From Gammaproteobacteria bacterium (GTDB taxonomy: Bacteria; Pseudomonadota; Gammaproteobacteria; Ga0077536): DNA of 64,000 nucleotides. Location: NCBI GenBank assembly GCA_021773835.1, contig JAJFJQ010000052.1, positions 62,001-126,000 of the forward strand, in the 5' to 3' direction. The position numbers were made by a program, and so were the translations under genes. Every line of letters begins with the position of its first letter. The stretch's first letter is position 1. Positions 1 through 8,543 of the stretch are shown here, one piece after another. A model generated the notes under the pieces. The model did no database searches, was not told the origin of the DNA, and was given only the letters and a program-made list of their open reading frames with translations.

Positions 1-772
1 GAATGACGTTTGCAACAAGCGTATTCAATTGAACTTCGCCAAACGCACCGCGCGATCTTTTGTCGGCAAGAATATGCTGTAGGCCAACCACTTCACTGGA
101 CAACGCCGTTATTTTCTTTTGCGCTTCGTCGATTAGTGCGAGACGTCGCAGCACATCGGCAAATGTCGTCGTGGTCTTTTCAAAACCTTCGGCAAGGCGT
201 CGATCAACCTGGCCACCTATCTCGCGAAGACGTTCATCGGTGGTGCGGGTGAGGCTCTCGACGCGTTGGCCCAACTCGGTTGCATTATTGAGTAAGGATG
301 TCCCCAATTGCTTATGCAACTCATTGAATCCATTTTGCATGCTGTCGAAGATCGTTTTTGATACCTCTGATTGACGCTGTTCGAGACCGCTCTGGTATGT
401 GCTTAACCTGGTGCTTAGCTGTTCCCTGAGTTCCGCCAGTGACTGGACCATAAGGGTTCGTTCGTCGCCCAGCTGTGCGGTCACCGAATGTCGCGATTCA
501 TCCATACGCTCGATAACATTTTCGCGCATGCGCGCGGCATCCTCTGCCGCCTGGGCGTGTAATTGGTTCAATCGACGTTCGAGCATTTCAAGCGTCGCTT
601 GTTGGACCTGCACCGCAGCGGTAACCGTCCTCAGCTCCGCAGTGATCTGAGCACCTTGGGCACTGCGTTTGAGTAACCAGATCAGTAGCACGATGACGAT
701 TAAGAGCAGCGCTGCGACGAGCGTCCACGGGTCGAGCTGAATCTGAGGGATTGTGCTGGTAAATTTATTCAA
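1..772 (-). CDS. rmuC: DNA recombination protein RmuC, N-terminal part (cut by window edge)
   Basis: Open minus-strand frame running off the left edge; 257 codons are visible from a TTG at 770-772, and no ATG lies between it and the upstream stop at 791-793. The protein starts with a short polar tail, one membrane segment (about residues 16-33, rich in L, I and V), then a long heptad-rich coiled coil to about residue 200. The restriction-endonuclease-like domain begins near residue 240 with the family hallmark AFGEVQLN. This layout is that of RmuC, a membrane-anchored, nuclease-like protein that limits recombination between short inverted repeats in Escherichia coli. The catalytic part of the nuclease domain lies outside the window. 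The TTG start is inferred, so the exact N-terminus is uncertain; the family call is firm. Confidence 0.9.
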   Translation of the reverse strand, partial: MNKFTSTIPQIQLDPWTLVAALLLIVIVLLIWLLKRSAQGAQITAELRTVTAAVQVQQATLEMLERRLNQLHAQAAEDAARMRENVIERMDESRHSVTAQLGDERTLMVQSLAELREQLSTRLSTYQSGLEQRQSEVSKTIFDSMQNGFNELHKQLGTSLLNNATELGQRVESLTRTTDERLREIGGQVDRRLAEGFEKTTTTFADVLRRLALIDEAQKKITALSSEVVGLQHILADKRSRGAFGEVQLNTLVANVI

Positions 773-968
773 GAAACGTAGCTTTAGCTCTCAAGCGGAC
801 GCCAGTGATGTCGTTAGGCAGCAAGCTGTTATGGTGCGCCGGTACGAGGAACCCACGATCAAGCGCTTAGATGAGGTCTTAGCACGTTGGCAGATTTTCA
901 AGGATAATAAACGGCACCGCCTGCGTTAGCTGGACATGATACTACGCAGTTCAAGGAAAGGTCGATCT

Positions 969-1817
969 ATGCAGTTTATCGAAACCGCAGTTAGCCAGGA
1001 TTTTACGCGGGAAGTCGCATTGCCGGAATCCGCGATGAACCTCGCGCGTGCTGGTTTGCTATTCGCTAAAGCAGAATATCCGCAGTTGGACTGCGACTGG
1101 TATCTCGGTCAGCTCGACCTTATTGCCGCCGACATTAGTGCGCGTTCCGATCCTGACGCCGATCTTGGTGTGCGACTCGCAGTGATGAACGAATATCTAT
1201 TCGATGACCTTGGGTACTCGGGCAACATGGACGATTATTACGATCCTCGCAACAGCTACTTAAATGAGGTTATCGATCGGCGAGTAGGGCTTCCTATCAC
1301 CTTGTCGATAGTGTTTCTTGAGTTGGCTCAGCGCGTCGGGCTGCACGCACGGGGTATTTCATTTCCTGGACATTTTCTCGTTTCCGTCTCGGAAGGTAAT
1401 GGCGACATCATCGTCGACGCCTTCGACGGTGGGGTGTGCCTTGCTAAGGCAACCTTCCTTGAACGATTACGAGAACGAGCGGAGGCGAATACATCGCTTG
1501 CCGCGCTGGAATCCGCATTGGCGCCTGCGTCGAAAGCCGACATTCTCTTACGCCAACTGCGGAATTTGAAGGCGGTCTATATCGAACAAGGCAAGGTCGA
1601 GAAAAGCTTAAATGTTGCCAACCATATGCTGACGATTAACCCCGACCTGGTACCGGAGCTGCTGGAGCGTGCCGGTTTATATAATTCGCTTGGTTATTCA
1701 CGCGGTGCCGTCGTGGACTACGAGCGGGCGTTGACCCAGATGCCGACCGGTGATCTACAAGCTGAGGTACGCGAGCGCCTTGGAAAGGCGAAGGAGCAAG
1801 CGCAACGTTTGCATTAA
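969..1817 (+). CDS. SirB1 family protein (transglutaminase-like fold plus TPR)
   Basis: 282 residues from the ATG at 969, chosen over an ATG at 936 because AAGGA sits at a proper distance before it and the family begins near this point. The N-terminal two thirds match the SirB1/YchA family, with the conserved block RVGLPITLSIVFLELAQRVG followed by the PGHFLV segment. The C-terminal third (about residues 200-280) forms TPR-like helices. SirB1 proteins have a transglutaminase-like core whose biochemical role is unsettled; in enterobacteria sirB1 lies in the prfA-hemK-kdsA area. Here it is instead divergent from rmuC and 15 bases upstream of a radical SAM gene, probably one transcript. No signal peptide, so likely cytoplasmic. 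Confidence 0.88.
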   Translation: MQFIETAVSQDFTREVALPESAMNLARAGLLFAKAEYPQLDCDWYLGQLDLIAADISARSDPDADLGVRLAVMNEYLFDDLGYSGNMDDYYDPRNSYLNEVIDRRVGLPITLSIVFLELAQRVGLHARGISFPGHFLVSVSEGNGDIIVDAFDGGVCLAKATFLERLRERAEANTSLAALESALAPASKADILLRQLRNLKAVYIEQGKVEKSLNVANHMLTINPDLVPELLERAGLYNSLGYSRGAVVDYERALTQMPTGDLQAEVRERLGKAKEQAQRLH

Positions 1818-1832
1818 TGTGAAATTCGCACG

Positions 1833-2912
1833 ATGTCATCACCTCCAGGTATGAAACCCCGACGCGGCCGCGGTGCAAGCGGTAATCCGGATGGTCGCTA
1901 TCTCCCTACCACTCGGGAGGAATATGACGACGGCTGGACCAACGATGATCGCGACGTGCCGCAGCTAAAAACAACGGTTACCGAAGAACGATCGAAATCG
2001 ATCATCAATCAGAATAAATCCCCGGACCTCCCCTTCGATCAATCCATCAACCCGTACCGAGGCTGCGAACACGGCTGCGTCTATTGCTATGCGCGCCCGG
2101 CACATGCGTATATGGACTTGTCACCAGGTCTCGATTTCGAAAGCCGCTTATTTTCAAAGCCCGATGCGGCCGAGGTGTTACGCAAAGCGTTTGGACGCAA
2201 GGGTTACAGATGTTCCGCCATTTCTCTTGGGGCCAATACGGACGCGTATCAGCCGATCGAGAGGCGCTTGAAAATCACGCGGGAAATCCTCGAGGTCATG
2301 GCCGAATGCAGGCATCCGGTGACTATCGTATCGAAGTCTTCATTGGTCGAGCGCGATATCGATCTGCTAGCACCGATGGCAGCGGCGAACCTAGCGCAAG
2401 TATTTATCTCGGTCACTTCTCTAGATCGAGGTCTGTCGCGTCGCATGGAACCACGAGCCGCAGCTCCGCAGCGCCGATTGCAAACAGTTAAATCCCTCGC
2501 CGCCGCAGGCATTCCGACCGGTGTGATGTTTGCACCTGTTATTCCAGCCTTGAACGACGATCAAATGGAAGACGTGCTTGCCGCTGCCGCAGTGGCCGGT
2601 GCGCGCTACGCCGGCTACATCATGTTGCGACTACCACTTGAAGTGAACGGTTTATTCAAAGACTGGCTGCAACAGCATTATCCTTTGCGTGCCGACCGCG
2701 TGATGGCCAGGGTTCGTGATGTGCGCGATGGCAACGAAAATGATTCAAAGTTTGGGCGCCGATTTAGAGGCACGGGTGCTATTGCAGAGTTGATTGGACA
2801 ACGGTTCCGCCGCGCTTGTCGCGACTATGGGCTCAACGTCTCGCGGCATGAATTCGATACCGATGCCTTCACACCGCCGCGCGAATGCGCACCGCAACTT
2901 GAGTTGTTTTAG
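1833..2912 (+). CDS. PA0069-type radical SAM protein
   Basis: 359 residues. A radical SAM cysteine cluster CX3CX2C is visible at residues 78, 82 and 85 (CEHGCVYC), followed by the YARPAH stretch typical of the PA0069/Rv2578c group, which is distantly related to spore photoproduct lyase. These enzymes should bind a 4Fe-4S cluster and S-adenosylmethionine; the reaction of this group is not established. Later blocks (PFDQSINPYRGC before the cluster, GVMFAPVIPALND in the C-terminal half) also fit. Starts 15 bases after the SirB1-family gene, suggesting a bicistronic unit. Followed by a repeat-bearing spacer. Confidence 0.9.
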   Translation: MSSPPGMKPRRGRGASGNPDGRYLPTTREEYDDGWTNDDRDVPQLKTTVTEERSKSIINQNKSPDLPFDQSINPYRGCEHGCVYCYARPAHAYMDLSPGLDFESRLFSKPDAAEVLRKAFGRKGYRCSAISLGANTDAYQPIERRLKITREILEVMAECRHPVTIVSKSSLVERDIDLLAPMAAANLAQVFISVTSLDRGLSRRMEPRAAAPQRRLQTVKSLAAAGIPTGVMFAPVIPALNDDQMEDVLAAAAVAGARYAGYIMLRLPLEVNGLFKDWLQQHYPLRADRVMARVRDVRDGNENDSKFGRRFRGTGAIAELIGQRFRRACRDYGLNVSRHEFDTDAFTPPRECAPQLELF

Positions 2913-2999
2913 GGTGATGTCGGTTTGATGTGTAGAAACCCGAGGCCTTAGCTGCCGTTTTTGTGTTTAGCCGGGATCCTCTATCCAAGACGTAATGGA

Positions 3000-3017
3000 T
3001 TCCGGCATTCGCCGGAA
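3000..3017. repeat. REP-like perfect hairpin
   Basis: Seven-base perfect inverted repeat TTCCGGC / GCCGGAA with loop ATTC, inside GGATTCCGGCATTCGCCGGA. It resembles the short extragenic palindromes scattered through many gammaproteobacterial genomes. It sits 87 bases after the radical SAM gene and is not followed by a T-run, so it is not a standard terminator. Confidence 0.65.
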
Positions 3018-3164
3018 TGACGAGGTGGGGTGCAACGTAGCCGATGCCGGAATGAGAGGGTGGGGTGCGGGCTTAGATGGAATCACGAGGTGGAGAGAGA
3101 CGCAGACTATTCTACGATGGCAAGGCGGAGCGGGCACGGCATACGCCGCAATGGCGAGATGGAG
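3014..3164. repeat. Degenerate tandem array, about 34-base unit
   Basis: Recurring motif GGAATGACGAGGTGGGG at 3014-3030, again as GGAATGAGAGGGTGGGG at 3049-3065, GGAATCACGAGGTGGAG at 3079-3095 and GCAATGGCGAGATGGAG at 3148-3164, with a weaker match near 3114. Spacing is about 30-35 bases. The array begins at the right arm of the hairpin at 3000-3017 and decays to the right. Together with that hairpin it fills most of the roughly 300-base gap between the radical SAM gene and the metallopeptidase gene; no coding sequence is evident there. Confidence 0.55.
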
Positions 3165-3213
3165 CTAATTGAAACCGATGCCCGTAATTCGGTTGGTTTG
3201 TCCTACAACGGCC

Positions 3214-3900
3214 TTAGCGCCGCAAGAAATAAATCCAGCGCCAAAAATTCAATATCGCCGACAGTGAGGCGGCGACGTAGGTCAACGCACACGCGGTTAG
3301 GATGCGCCGTGCCGCTGGCATCTCCGCCTCCGGAACGTATCCGAGCGCCAAGATCGGCAGTGCACGTTTAAAGCTTGCGTCGAATTCGACCGGCAGGGTA
3401 ATTAAATGTACAAGCACTGGTACCAGCAGGACCGTGAGTCCGGCAATAAGCATTAAGGCGCCGGTAGCCGGCACCCGGGTGAGTGCAGTAATAAACGGCA
3501 ATGCGATAAGGATCATGGCGCCAATACGCTCACTTAATTGTGCGAGGCCCACAAGACGGGTACGCAGTCTCAGCGGTGCGTAATTCAATCTGTCTTGTAT
3601 GGCATGTCCAACTTCGTGCGCGGCGACGACGACGGCTGTGAGAGACTTGCCGTCATATACCGCTTCGCTGAGGCGCACGACTTTTTCTATTGGGTCATAG
3701 TGATCACCTTGTGGGATTTTCTCTACCGTGACCCCGTCGAGCTTGCTGTTGTTGATTAAATGGATTGCCAGTTCGCCACCCGTGCCGGGAATGCCGTCGC
3801 GGTGTTTGCTATGGCGCTTCAAGATGTATTGAGCCCATAGCTGTGGACCAAAAATTACGCCGAGGGCAACAACCACCAGCGACGCAATAACAATTGGCAT
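3214..3900 (-). CDS. YugP-type neutral zinc metallopeptidase, membrane-bound
   Basis: 228 residues. The N-terminal membrane segment (residues 3-20) is followed by the family motif GDHYDP (65-70) and the zinc-binding HEVGH at 95-99, where both histidines bind Zn and the Glu is catalytic. Two or three further hydrophobic stretches lie between about 120 and 180 and one near the C-terminus. This is the layout of the YugP family (neutral zinc metallopeptidase, Zn_peptidase_2), whose substrates are unknown. The ATG overlaps the stop of the upstream ion-channel gene (TAATG on the minus strand), so translation is probably coupled. A link between the channel and the protease is inferred from that arrangement only. 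Confidence 0.9.
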   Translation of the reverse strand: MPIVIASLVVVALGVIFGPQLWAQYILKRHSKHRDGIPGTGGELAIHLINNSKLDGVTVEKIPQGDHYDPIEKVVRLSEAVYDGKSLTAVVVAAHEVGHAIQDRLNYAPLRLRTRLVGLAQLSERIGAMILIALPFITALTRVPATGALMLIAGLTVLLVPVLVHLITLPVEFDASFKRALPILALGYVPEAEMPAARRILTACALTYVAASLSAILNFWRWIYFLRR

Positions 3901-4565
3901 TAGCGGCGGGCGCTATCTGATATATGTAAGCCCACAATTCTGGCGATCAGCACGGTTAGAAAGATTTGACCGATTACGGCAGAGAGGTAGGAAAAGACCC
4001 GCGCCGCTGGTGTCGCCGGAACGATGTCGCCGAAGCCAAGAGTCGTCAGGCAGGTGAAGCTATAGTAGATATACGCACTTATTGGGCTGACAGCGGATAA
4101 TTCGGGCGCAACCGCAGTGGTGTTCACTAAGGCACCGGAGTCAACCAGTTCGAGAAATCGAAAGATAAAACCGCCGCCGATACCAAGAAGCAGATATGTA
4201 CTCACCGCCGCCAGCAACTCGTCCAGCGTTATCGTCGAGGCCCTAAGAATATGGATCAGGATCACGAGCGCCGCATATGCGAAATAAAGGAAACCTAATA
4301 AGGTCGAGGCTAACGCAGGAAATAACAATCCGGAAAGAAGCGCAAGCCAGGCGGAGGCAAAAGTCGACGATGCCAGCACAATCCCTGCAACAAAAAATCG
4401 ACGGTTTTGGCTTGTCGCATAGATAGTAGCAAGCAGCGTTACGCTCAGCATGATGTCAAAAATGACTTCGCCATACTCAATATATTGCGTAAACGCGCCG
4501 GCCACTAGCAGCACTAGCAATGATCCTAGGAGGTAGGCGAATTTTCCGGTGCGATCGATAAACAT
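3900..4565 (-). CDS. Potassium channel family protein (two-helix pore domain)
   Basis: 221 residues with several hydrophobic helices (about 11-28, 36-50, 56-80, 85-108, 119-138) and a C-terminal pore module: pore helix, selectivity filter TLGFGD at 175-180, then a last membrane helix 187-210. TxGFGD is a known variant of the K+ channel TxGYGD filter. There is no cytoplasmic RCK or nucleotide-binding domain, so gating cannot be inferred. Its stop overlaps the start of the YugP-like peptidase gene, and a gene of unknown function lies 57 bases upstream; all three probably share one transcript. Confidence 0.87.
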   Translation of the reverse strand: MFIDRTGKFAYLLGSLLVLLVAGAFTQYIEYGEVIFDIMLSVTLLATIYATSQNRRFFVAGIVLASSTFASAWLALLSGLLFPALASTLLGFLYFAYAALVILIHILRASTITLDELLAAVSTYLLLGIGGGFIFRFLELVDSGALVNTTAVAPELSAVSPISAYIYYSFTCLTTLGFGDIVPATPAARVFSYLSAVIGQIFLTVLIARIVGLHISDSARR

Positions 4566-4622
4566 GTTGTCGGTGCCTAACTTAGTACTGTGTACGAGGG
4601 TATGGTTCGGTGAACGTAAAGA

Positions 4623-5144
4623 TTAATTGACCGTTGCATCGTCGGGCATCGACGTTAAAGAGCTTTCTTCAATTGGTGTCGATAGCGCCCATTCGGCGAT
4701 ATGCGACGCGTTACTGATTAATTCCGTCAATGAATGTAATAGGCTAGCAGTCAAGGCGAGGTCAATTCCGGGCCCTTGTTCTGGGGCAAGTGCCATCACT
4801 ATTTCACCGGATTCACTTTTGCGTAGCTGCATCTTGGCCAATAGGATCGGTTGCTCGCCCAGGGGGAGGCTTTTGGGGGATTCCTTGTACGGGGTATTAA
4901 AGTCAGAATCACGCACAGCCTTTTTATGTTCAAACGCGAGCAGTTCTTTTTTTACTTCCGCTGACACTTGTGTCTGGATCCGTGGCGTATCTGCTAATGC
5001 CTGCTGTAAAGCAGGCCAAATGAGGTTAACAAATCGACGGGTCATCCAAAACCGGCATTCAACTTGGTCGCTACTGGATACCCTTAGCAACAAGCGATCC
5101 TCAACGGCAACGAATTTGATTTGAATTTGCTGGATTTTAGCCAT
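4623..5144 (-). CDS. Uncharacterised cytoplasmic protein
   Basis: 173 residues from the ATG at 5144 (an ATG at 5159 gives five more residues). I do not recognise the family. It has no signal peptide or membrane segment and looks like a compact alpha/beta protein. The first half is strand-rich (KIQQIQIKFVAVEDRLLLRV), the middle is charged and probably disordered (about residues 75-100), and the last 60 residues are helical with an acidic tail. It contains two tryptophans and no cysteine pair or evident catalytic motif. It is the first gene of the apparent channel/metallopeptidase operon. Confidence 0.7.
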   Translation of the reverse strand: MAKIQQIQIKFVAVEDRLLLRVSSSDQVECRFWMTRRFVNLIWPALQQALADTPRIQTQVSAEVKKELLAFEHKKAVRDSDFNTPYKESPKSLPLGEQPILLAKMQLRKSESGEIVMALAPEQGPGIDLALTASLLHSLTELISNASHIAEWALSTPIEESSLTSMPDDATVN

Positions 5145-5319
5145 TAATTGCCCGCCCAATACGCCGCAAACCGGCTGGCGTTTCAGTGGTCGGAGATTTC
5201 TGAGACACTTTCCGGATTATAAAGGAGACCATTTAAAATCCGAGCGTTGTTTTGCACTGTTTGCAAACTTGAACCAACAGTGATGCTACAAGCTCTTTAG
5301 GTCGAACCATAGCTTTCGT

Positions 5320-6480
5320 ATGTCTGACTCCATTGACCAACAACGCCTGCAAGCCGGTGAACGCACCGCAACCGAAGGGATGAGCCCAAAGGTGCGTTAT
5401 TTAAGCGATGTTGCTGCATCGATTCTCACGCCGGACGCTGCGCAAGCGCTAGCGATCGATCACGTTGAGCGGCTCTATCAAGATCTGATTGCGAGTGAGA
5501 ATTCGCGTGCGCTCGGGCTATTGGAAAAAATCTTCAAGTCCCGCAGCCACGAGGTCGCACCGGTCCGCGGATTATATTTGTGGGGCCGGGTCGGACGTGG
5601 GAAAACGTATATTGTCGATACGTTCTACGATTGTCTTAATACCGATCGAAAGCTTCGAATCCACTTCCACAGCTTCATCCGCAAAGTCCACAGCGACTTG
5701 AAACAACTGCGCAATGAGAGCGATCCATTGGCCACCATTGGACGGCGGTGGGCTCAGGATATACGGCTTTTATGTCTCGACGAGTTTCACGTCGGCGACA
5801 TAACGGATGCGATGATATTAGGTAATTTACTGAGTGCTTTATTCGATAATGGGGTAACACTGGTCGCGACCTCGAACGAGGCGCCGCAAGATCTCTATCG
5901 CGACGGCTTGCAGCGCGATCGATTCTTGCCGGCCATCGCGTTGTTGCAAAAGCACCTCGAAGTAGTCGAATTGGCCGGGGAACTCGATTATCGACTACGC
6001 GCATTAGAGCAAGCCGAGGTGTATTACACGCCGCATAGCGAGGATGTTGACGAGAAGCTAACGACGCGATTTATTGACATCGCGCCGGAACCTGGAATCG
6101 TCGCAGCGGTGATTGAGATAGAAGGGCGCACCATTGCGACGCGCCGACAAGCCGACGGAGTGGTGTGGTTTGACTTCGAAACTTTATGTGGTGGGCCACG
6201 TAGTACTGGAGACTATATTGAAATCGCACTATGCCATCACACAATAGTGCTCAGTGATGTACCGGTAATGGACAAAGATGCTAGCGATTCGGCGCGACGC
6301 TTTATCAATTTGATTGATGAGTTGTATGACCGAAACGTAAAGTTGGTGATGTCTGCCGCGGCGCCGCCCGAAGGCCTCTATAGCGGAACGCGGTTAGTGC
6401 AGGCGTTTAAGCGTACCGCGAGTAGGCTCAGGGAGATGCAATCCCACGATTACCTAGCGCGTCCACATTTGTGCGATTGA
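5320..6480 (+). CDS. zapE: Cell division ATPase ZapE (AFG1-like)
   Basis: 386 residues. Walker A is GRVGRGKT (89-96; usually GGVGRGKT), and Walker B is LCLDEFH with the Asp-Glu pair at 154-155. The sensor-like block ATSNEAPQDLYRDGLQRDRF and the FKRTASRLREM box near the C-terminus complete the AFG1/ZapE AAA-type P-loop fold. In E. coli ZapE associates with the Z-ring and reduces FtsZ polymer stability in an ATP-dependent way. Slightly longer than E. coli ZapE (375). No strong ribosome-binding site precedes the ATG. It stands alone, not next to rplM/rpsI or cytochrome genes. Confidence 0.93.
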   Translation: MSDSIDQQRLQAGERTATEGMSPKVRYLSDVAASILTPDAAQALAIDHVERLYQDLIASENSRALGLLEKIFKSRSHEVAPVRGLYLWGRVGRGKTYIVDTFYDCLNTDRKLRIHFHSFIRKVHSDLKQLRNESDPLATIGRRWAQDIRLLCLDEFHVGDITDAMILGNLLSALFDNGVTLVATSNEAPQDLYRDGLQRDRFLPAIALLQKHLEVVELAGELDYRLRALEQAEVYYTPHSEDVDEKLTTRFIDIAPEPGIVAAVIEIEGRTIATRRQADGVVWFDFETLCGGPRSTGDYIEIALCHHTIVLSDVPVMDKDASDSARRFINLIDELYDRNVKLVMSAAAPPEGLYSGTRLVQAFKRTASRLREMQSHDYLARPHLCD

Positions 6481-6639
6481 TCGTCTGACATCGAACGGTA
6501 ACAAGACCGTATTACCCCCTCATTTGCCCCGCCCTTACCTCCCTAGCCCGCATCTCGATTGGCCCCGGATCGAATGCGCCCAAATTTTATGCCTGTCCTA
6601 AATTAGGAGCAGGTCCGGCCGTTAAGTTTGTGGAGCATT

Positions 6640-6658
6640 ATTTGTATTAAATACAAAT
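6640..6658. promoter_or_regulatory. Perfect 8+3+8 palindrome, candidate operator
   Basis: ATTTGTAT-TAA-ATACAAAT, ending 15 bases before the -35 element of the promoter for the 64-codon gene. A perfect dyad of this size next to a promoter is a typical binding site for a dimeric helix-turn-helix regulator. Which protein binds is unknown; the small downstream gene product itself is a candidate. Confidence 0.5.
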
Positions 6659-6673
6659 GCTTATGATATTTAC

Positions 6674-6701
6674 TTGACAATTTAAATTACTAAGCTATTC
6701 T
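6674..6701 (+). promoter_or_regulatory. Sigma-70-type promoter of the 64-codon gene
   Basis: -35 TTGACA (6674-6679, all six consensus bases), 16-base spacer, -10 TATTCT (6696-6701, four of six). It lies in an AT-rich patch that contrasts with its surroundings, so transcription should start near 6708, about 80 bases before the gene. Confidence 0.6.
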
Positions 6702-6790
6702 AATTACCTAAGAACACATGGTTATTTCGCACGAGCAGACAGCATTGCCGCGCGAATCAACCCGCAGCAAAGAGATTGGATTGGACGTAG

Positions 6791-6985
6791 ATGACGGTGA
6801 GCTTGGACCAAGGGCAACGGCCCGTTGAGAAATTGCTGGCACACCATTATGGCGATGGCTGCATCTACCTACCTAAGTCCATGAATTCAGGCGTCTTACA
6901 GGACGCCAAACGTCAAGGTTTCGTGAGCGAAGAAGGATTCTTGACGAGAAAGGGACGAAATTTTCTGGCCGGAGCCAGTAGCTAG
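6791..6985 (+). CDS. Small protein, possible mini winged-helix
   Basis: 64 residues; family not recognised. Residues 30-60 read like the end of a winged-helix domain: a helix followed by a G-F-V turn, a short strand pair and LTRKGRNFLA, close to the LTxKGRxxLA ending seen in many small DNA-binding wings. The ribosome-binding site is weak and a GTG two codons downstream (6797) is an alternative start. The gene has its own promoter, palindrome and terminator, which supports real expression. An autoregulatory DNA-binding role is inference. Confidence 0.6.
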   Translation: MTVSLDQGQRPVEKLLAHHYGDGCIYLPKSMNSGVLQDAKRQGFVSEEGFLTRKGRNFLAGASS

Positions 6986-7033
6986 ATCCTCCGTGGGTAA
7001 GTGAAGACAGGTCCCATCCTGTCACCAGCGTTT

Positions 7034-7061
7034 AGGGCTGCTTCTTGCAGCCCTTTTTTTT
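7034..7061 (+). terminator. Rho-independent terminator
   Basis: Perfect eight-base stem AGGGCTGC / GCAGCCCT (7034-7041, 7047-7054) with loop TTCTT and a run of T to 7061. It ends the 64-codon gene's transcript and insulates the amidohydrolase gene that follows. Confidence 0.92.
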
Positions 7062-7166
7062 GCTGTGTATTTAATTCTAGCGTTGTTGCCCGATAAACGT
7101 TAATAAAATGGGCGCATATAGACCTGTACGGGATTTTAACCGCACCTAATCGTGGAGAAGATCAAC

Positions 7167-8474
7167 ATGTGGCGGATGTGCGCAATTTGTATTTTGATAT
7201 GGGGATGGACGACCGGGCTGTGTGCCACCGATTTGTCAGCGTCGCACGACGAACGTCTCGAAGCCTTGTACCTGTATCTGCATCAAAATCCTGAACTTTC
7301 TTTTCACGAACAAAATACCGCGAGGCGCATGGCCGATGAGCTATTGGCGCTTGGATTCTCAGTAACTGAGAATTTCGGCGGTACCGGTGTAGTTGGTGTA
7401 CTCGCGAATGGCGCTGGACCAACCGTCCTCATCAGAGCCGATATGGATGCCTTACCCGTCAAGGAGCAGACTGGTTTGGATTACGCGAGTACGGTGGTGG
7501 TCACGAGCAACGATGGAAATGCCCAACCGGTAATGCACGCGTGTGGACATGACATCCACATGACAGTCTTCGTCGGTACGGCTGGGCGACTTATGCGCGC
7601 CCGCGATCAGTGGAGCGGTACCTTGATAATGATTGCCCAGCCTGCTGAAGAACGCGGTGCCGGGGCCAACGCAATGCTTAAGGCCGGCTTGTTCACAAAA
7701 TTTCCCCGGCCGGACTTCAATCTAGCACTCCATGTAAGCGCCGGTGTCCCGGCAGGAAAAGTTGGCTACGTGGCGGGGCCGGCACTCGCGAACGTCGACT
7801 CAGTAGACATCACGGTCCATGGTGTTGGAGGCCACGGTGCCTACCCACATGCGGTACGCGATCCAGTCGTATTGGCGGCGGAAATTGTTACGGCCATGCA
7901 GACGATTGTCAGCCGCGAGTTATCGCCATTAGAACCGGCAGTACTGAGCGTGGGATCGATCCATGGCGGACACAAGCACAACGTCATTCCAGACAAGGTG
8001 ACAATGCAGCTCACCTTACGATCGTATACGGCGGAGGTGCGACGACAAATGATCGAGGCAATCAAGCGCATTTCGAAAAACCTCGCCATAGCGGCGCGCA
8101 TGCCGGCCGACAAAATGCCCGAGGTCGTGGTCAAGGAACAATACACACCGGTAGCGTATAACGACCCTGAGCTCACACACCGCCTTGCGGCTATCTTTCG
8201 GGGCGAGATTGGCGCTGATAACGTTATTGAATTAAGCCCGGTGATGGGGGGTGAGGATTTTGGCCGGTATGGCCAGGTCGAACCCAAGATCCCGAGCCTG
8301 ATCTACTGGCTGGGCGCCGTTGACCGTACGCTTTTTGCGAAGTCGAAAGCCGGGAGTACGGCGCTGCCGTCGTTGCACTCACCCTTGTTCGCACCTGAGT
8401 ACCGGATGACGATCCGAACTGGGGTTAGAGTAATGACCGCGGCCGCCCTCGATCTGTTAGGCAAGGTCGAGTGA
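7167..8474 (+). CDS. Exported M20 family amidohydrolase
   Basis: 435 residues from the ATG at 7167; GGAG at 7154-7157 is well placed for it, while a GTG at 7152 would include that site. A signal peptide is evident (residues 1-20, ending GLCA). The M20D peptidase/amidohydrolase pattern follows: RADMDALPV, HACGHDIHM (metal-binding His), AQPAEERGAGA (Glu-Glu pair) and PVMGGEDFGRY near the end. Relatives hydrolyse N-acyl amino acids, hippurate or related amides using two divalent metal ions. Export suggests a periplasmic substrate. The specific substrate cannot be read from the sequence. Confidence 0.9.
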   Translation: MWRMCAICILIWGWTTGLCATDLSASHDERLEALYLYLHQNPELSFHEQNTARRMADELLALGFSVTENFGGTGVVGVLANGAGPTVLIRADMDALPVKEQTGLDYASTVVVTSNDGNAQPVMHACGHDIHMTVFVGTAGRLMRARDQWSGTLIMIAQPAEERGAGANAMLKAGLFTKFPRPDFNLALHVSAGVPAGKVGYVAGPALANVDSVDITVHGVGGHGAYPHAVRDPVVLAAEIVTAMQTIVSRELSPLEPAVLSVGSIHGGHKHNVIPDKVTMQLTLRSYTAEVRRQMIEAIKRISKNLAIAARMPADKMPEVVVKEQYTPVAYNDPELTHRLAAIFRGEIGADNVIELSPVMGGEDFGRYGQVEPKIPSLIYWLGAVDRTLFAKSKAGSTALPSLHSPLFAPEYRMTIRTGVRVMTAAALDLLGKVE

Positions 8475-8543
8475 GCAGGTGCCGGCAAACCGCCAACTGT
8501 TAACGGCCGTAGGCCTCCCACATTTACTGAGGAGTGAGTTCGT

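Larger units (their letters stand above)
6481..6790. other. Gap between zapE and the 64-codon gene
   Basis: 310 bases without a gene. The left half is C-rich with nothing recognisable. From 6592 on it becomes AT-rich and carries an imperfect palindrome (CCTGTCCTA-AAT-TAGGAGCAGG, 6592-6613), a perfect palindrome (6640-6658) and a sigma-70-like promoter (6674-6701). I see no rho-independent terminator for zapE. Confidence 0.6.

Noticed and set aside
831-929. 32-codon frame between rmuC and the SirB1-family gene
   Set aside because: It has a plausible charged product but no ribosome-binding site and no recognisable family; too short to support.
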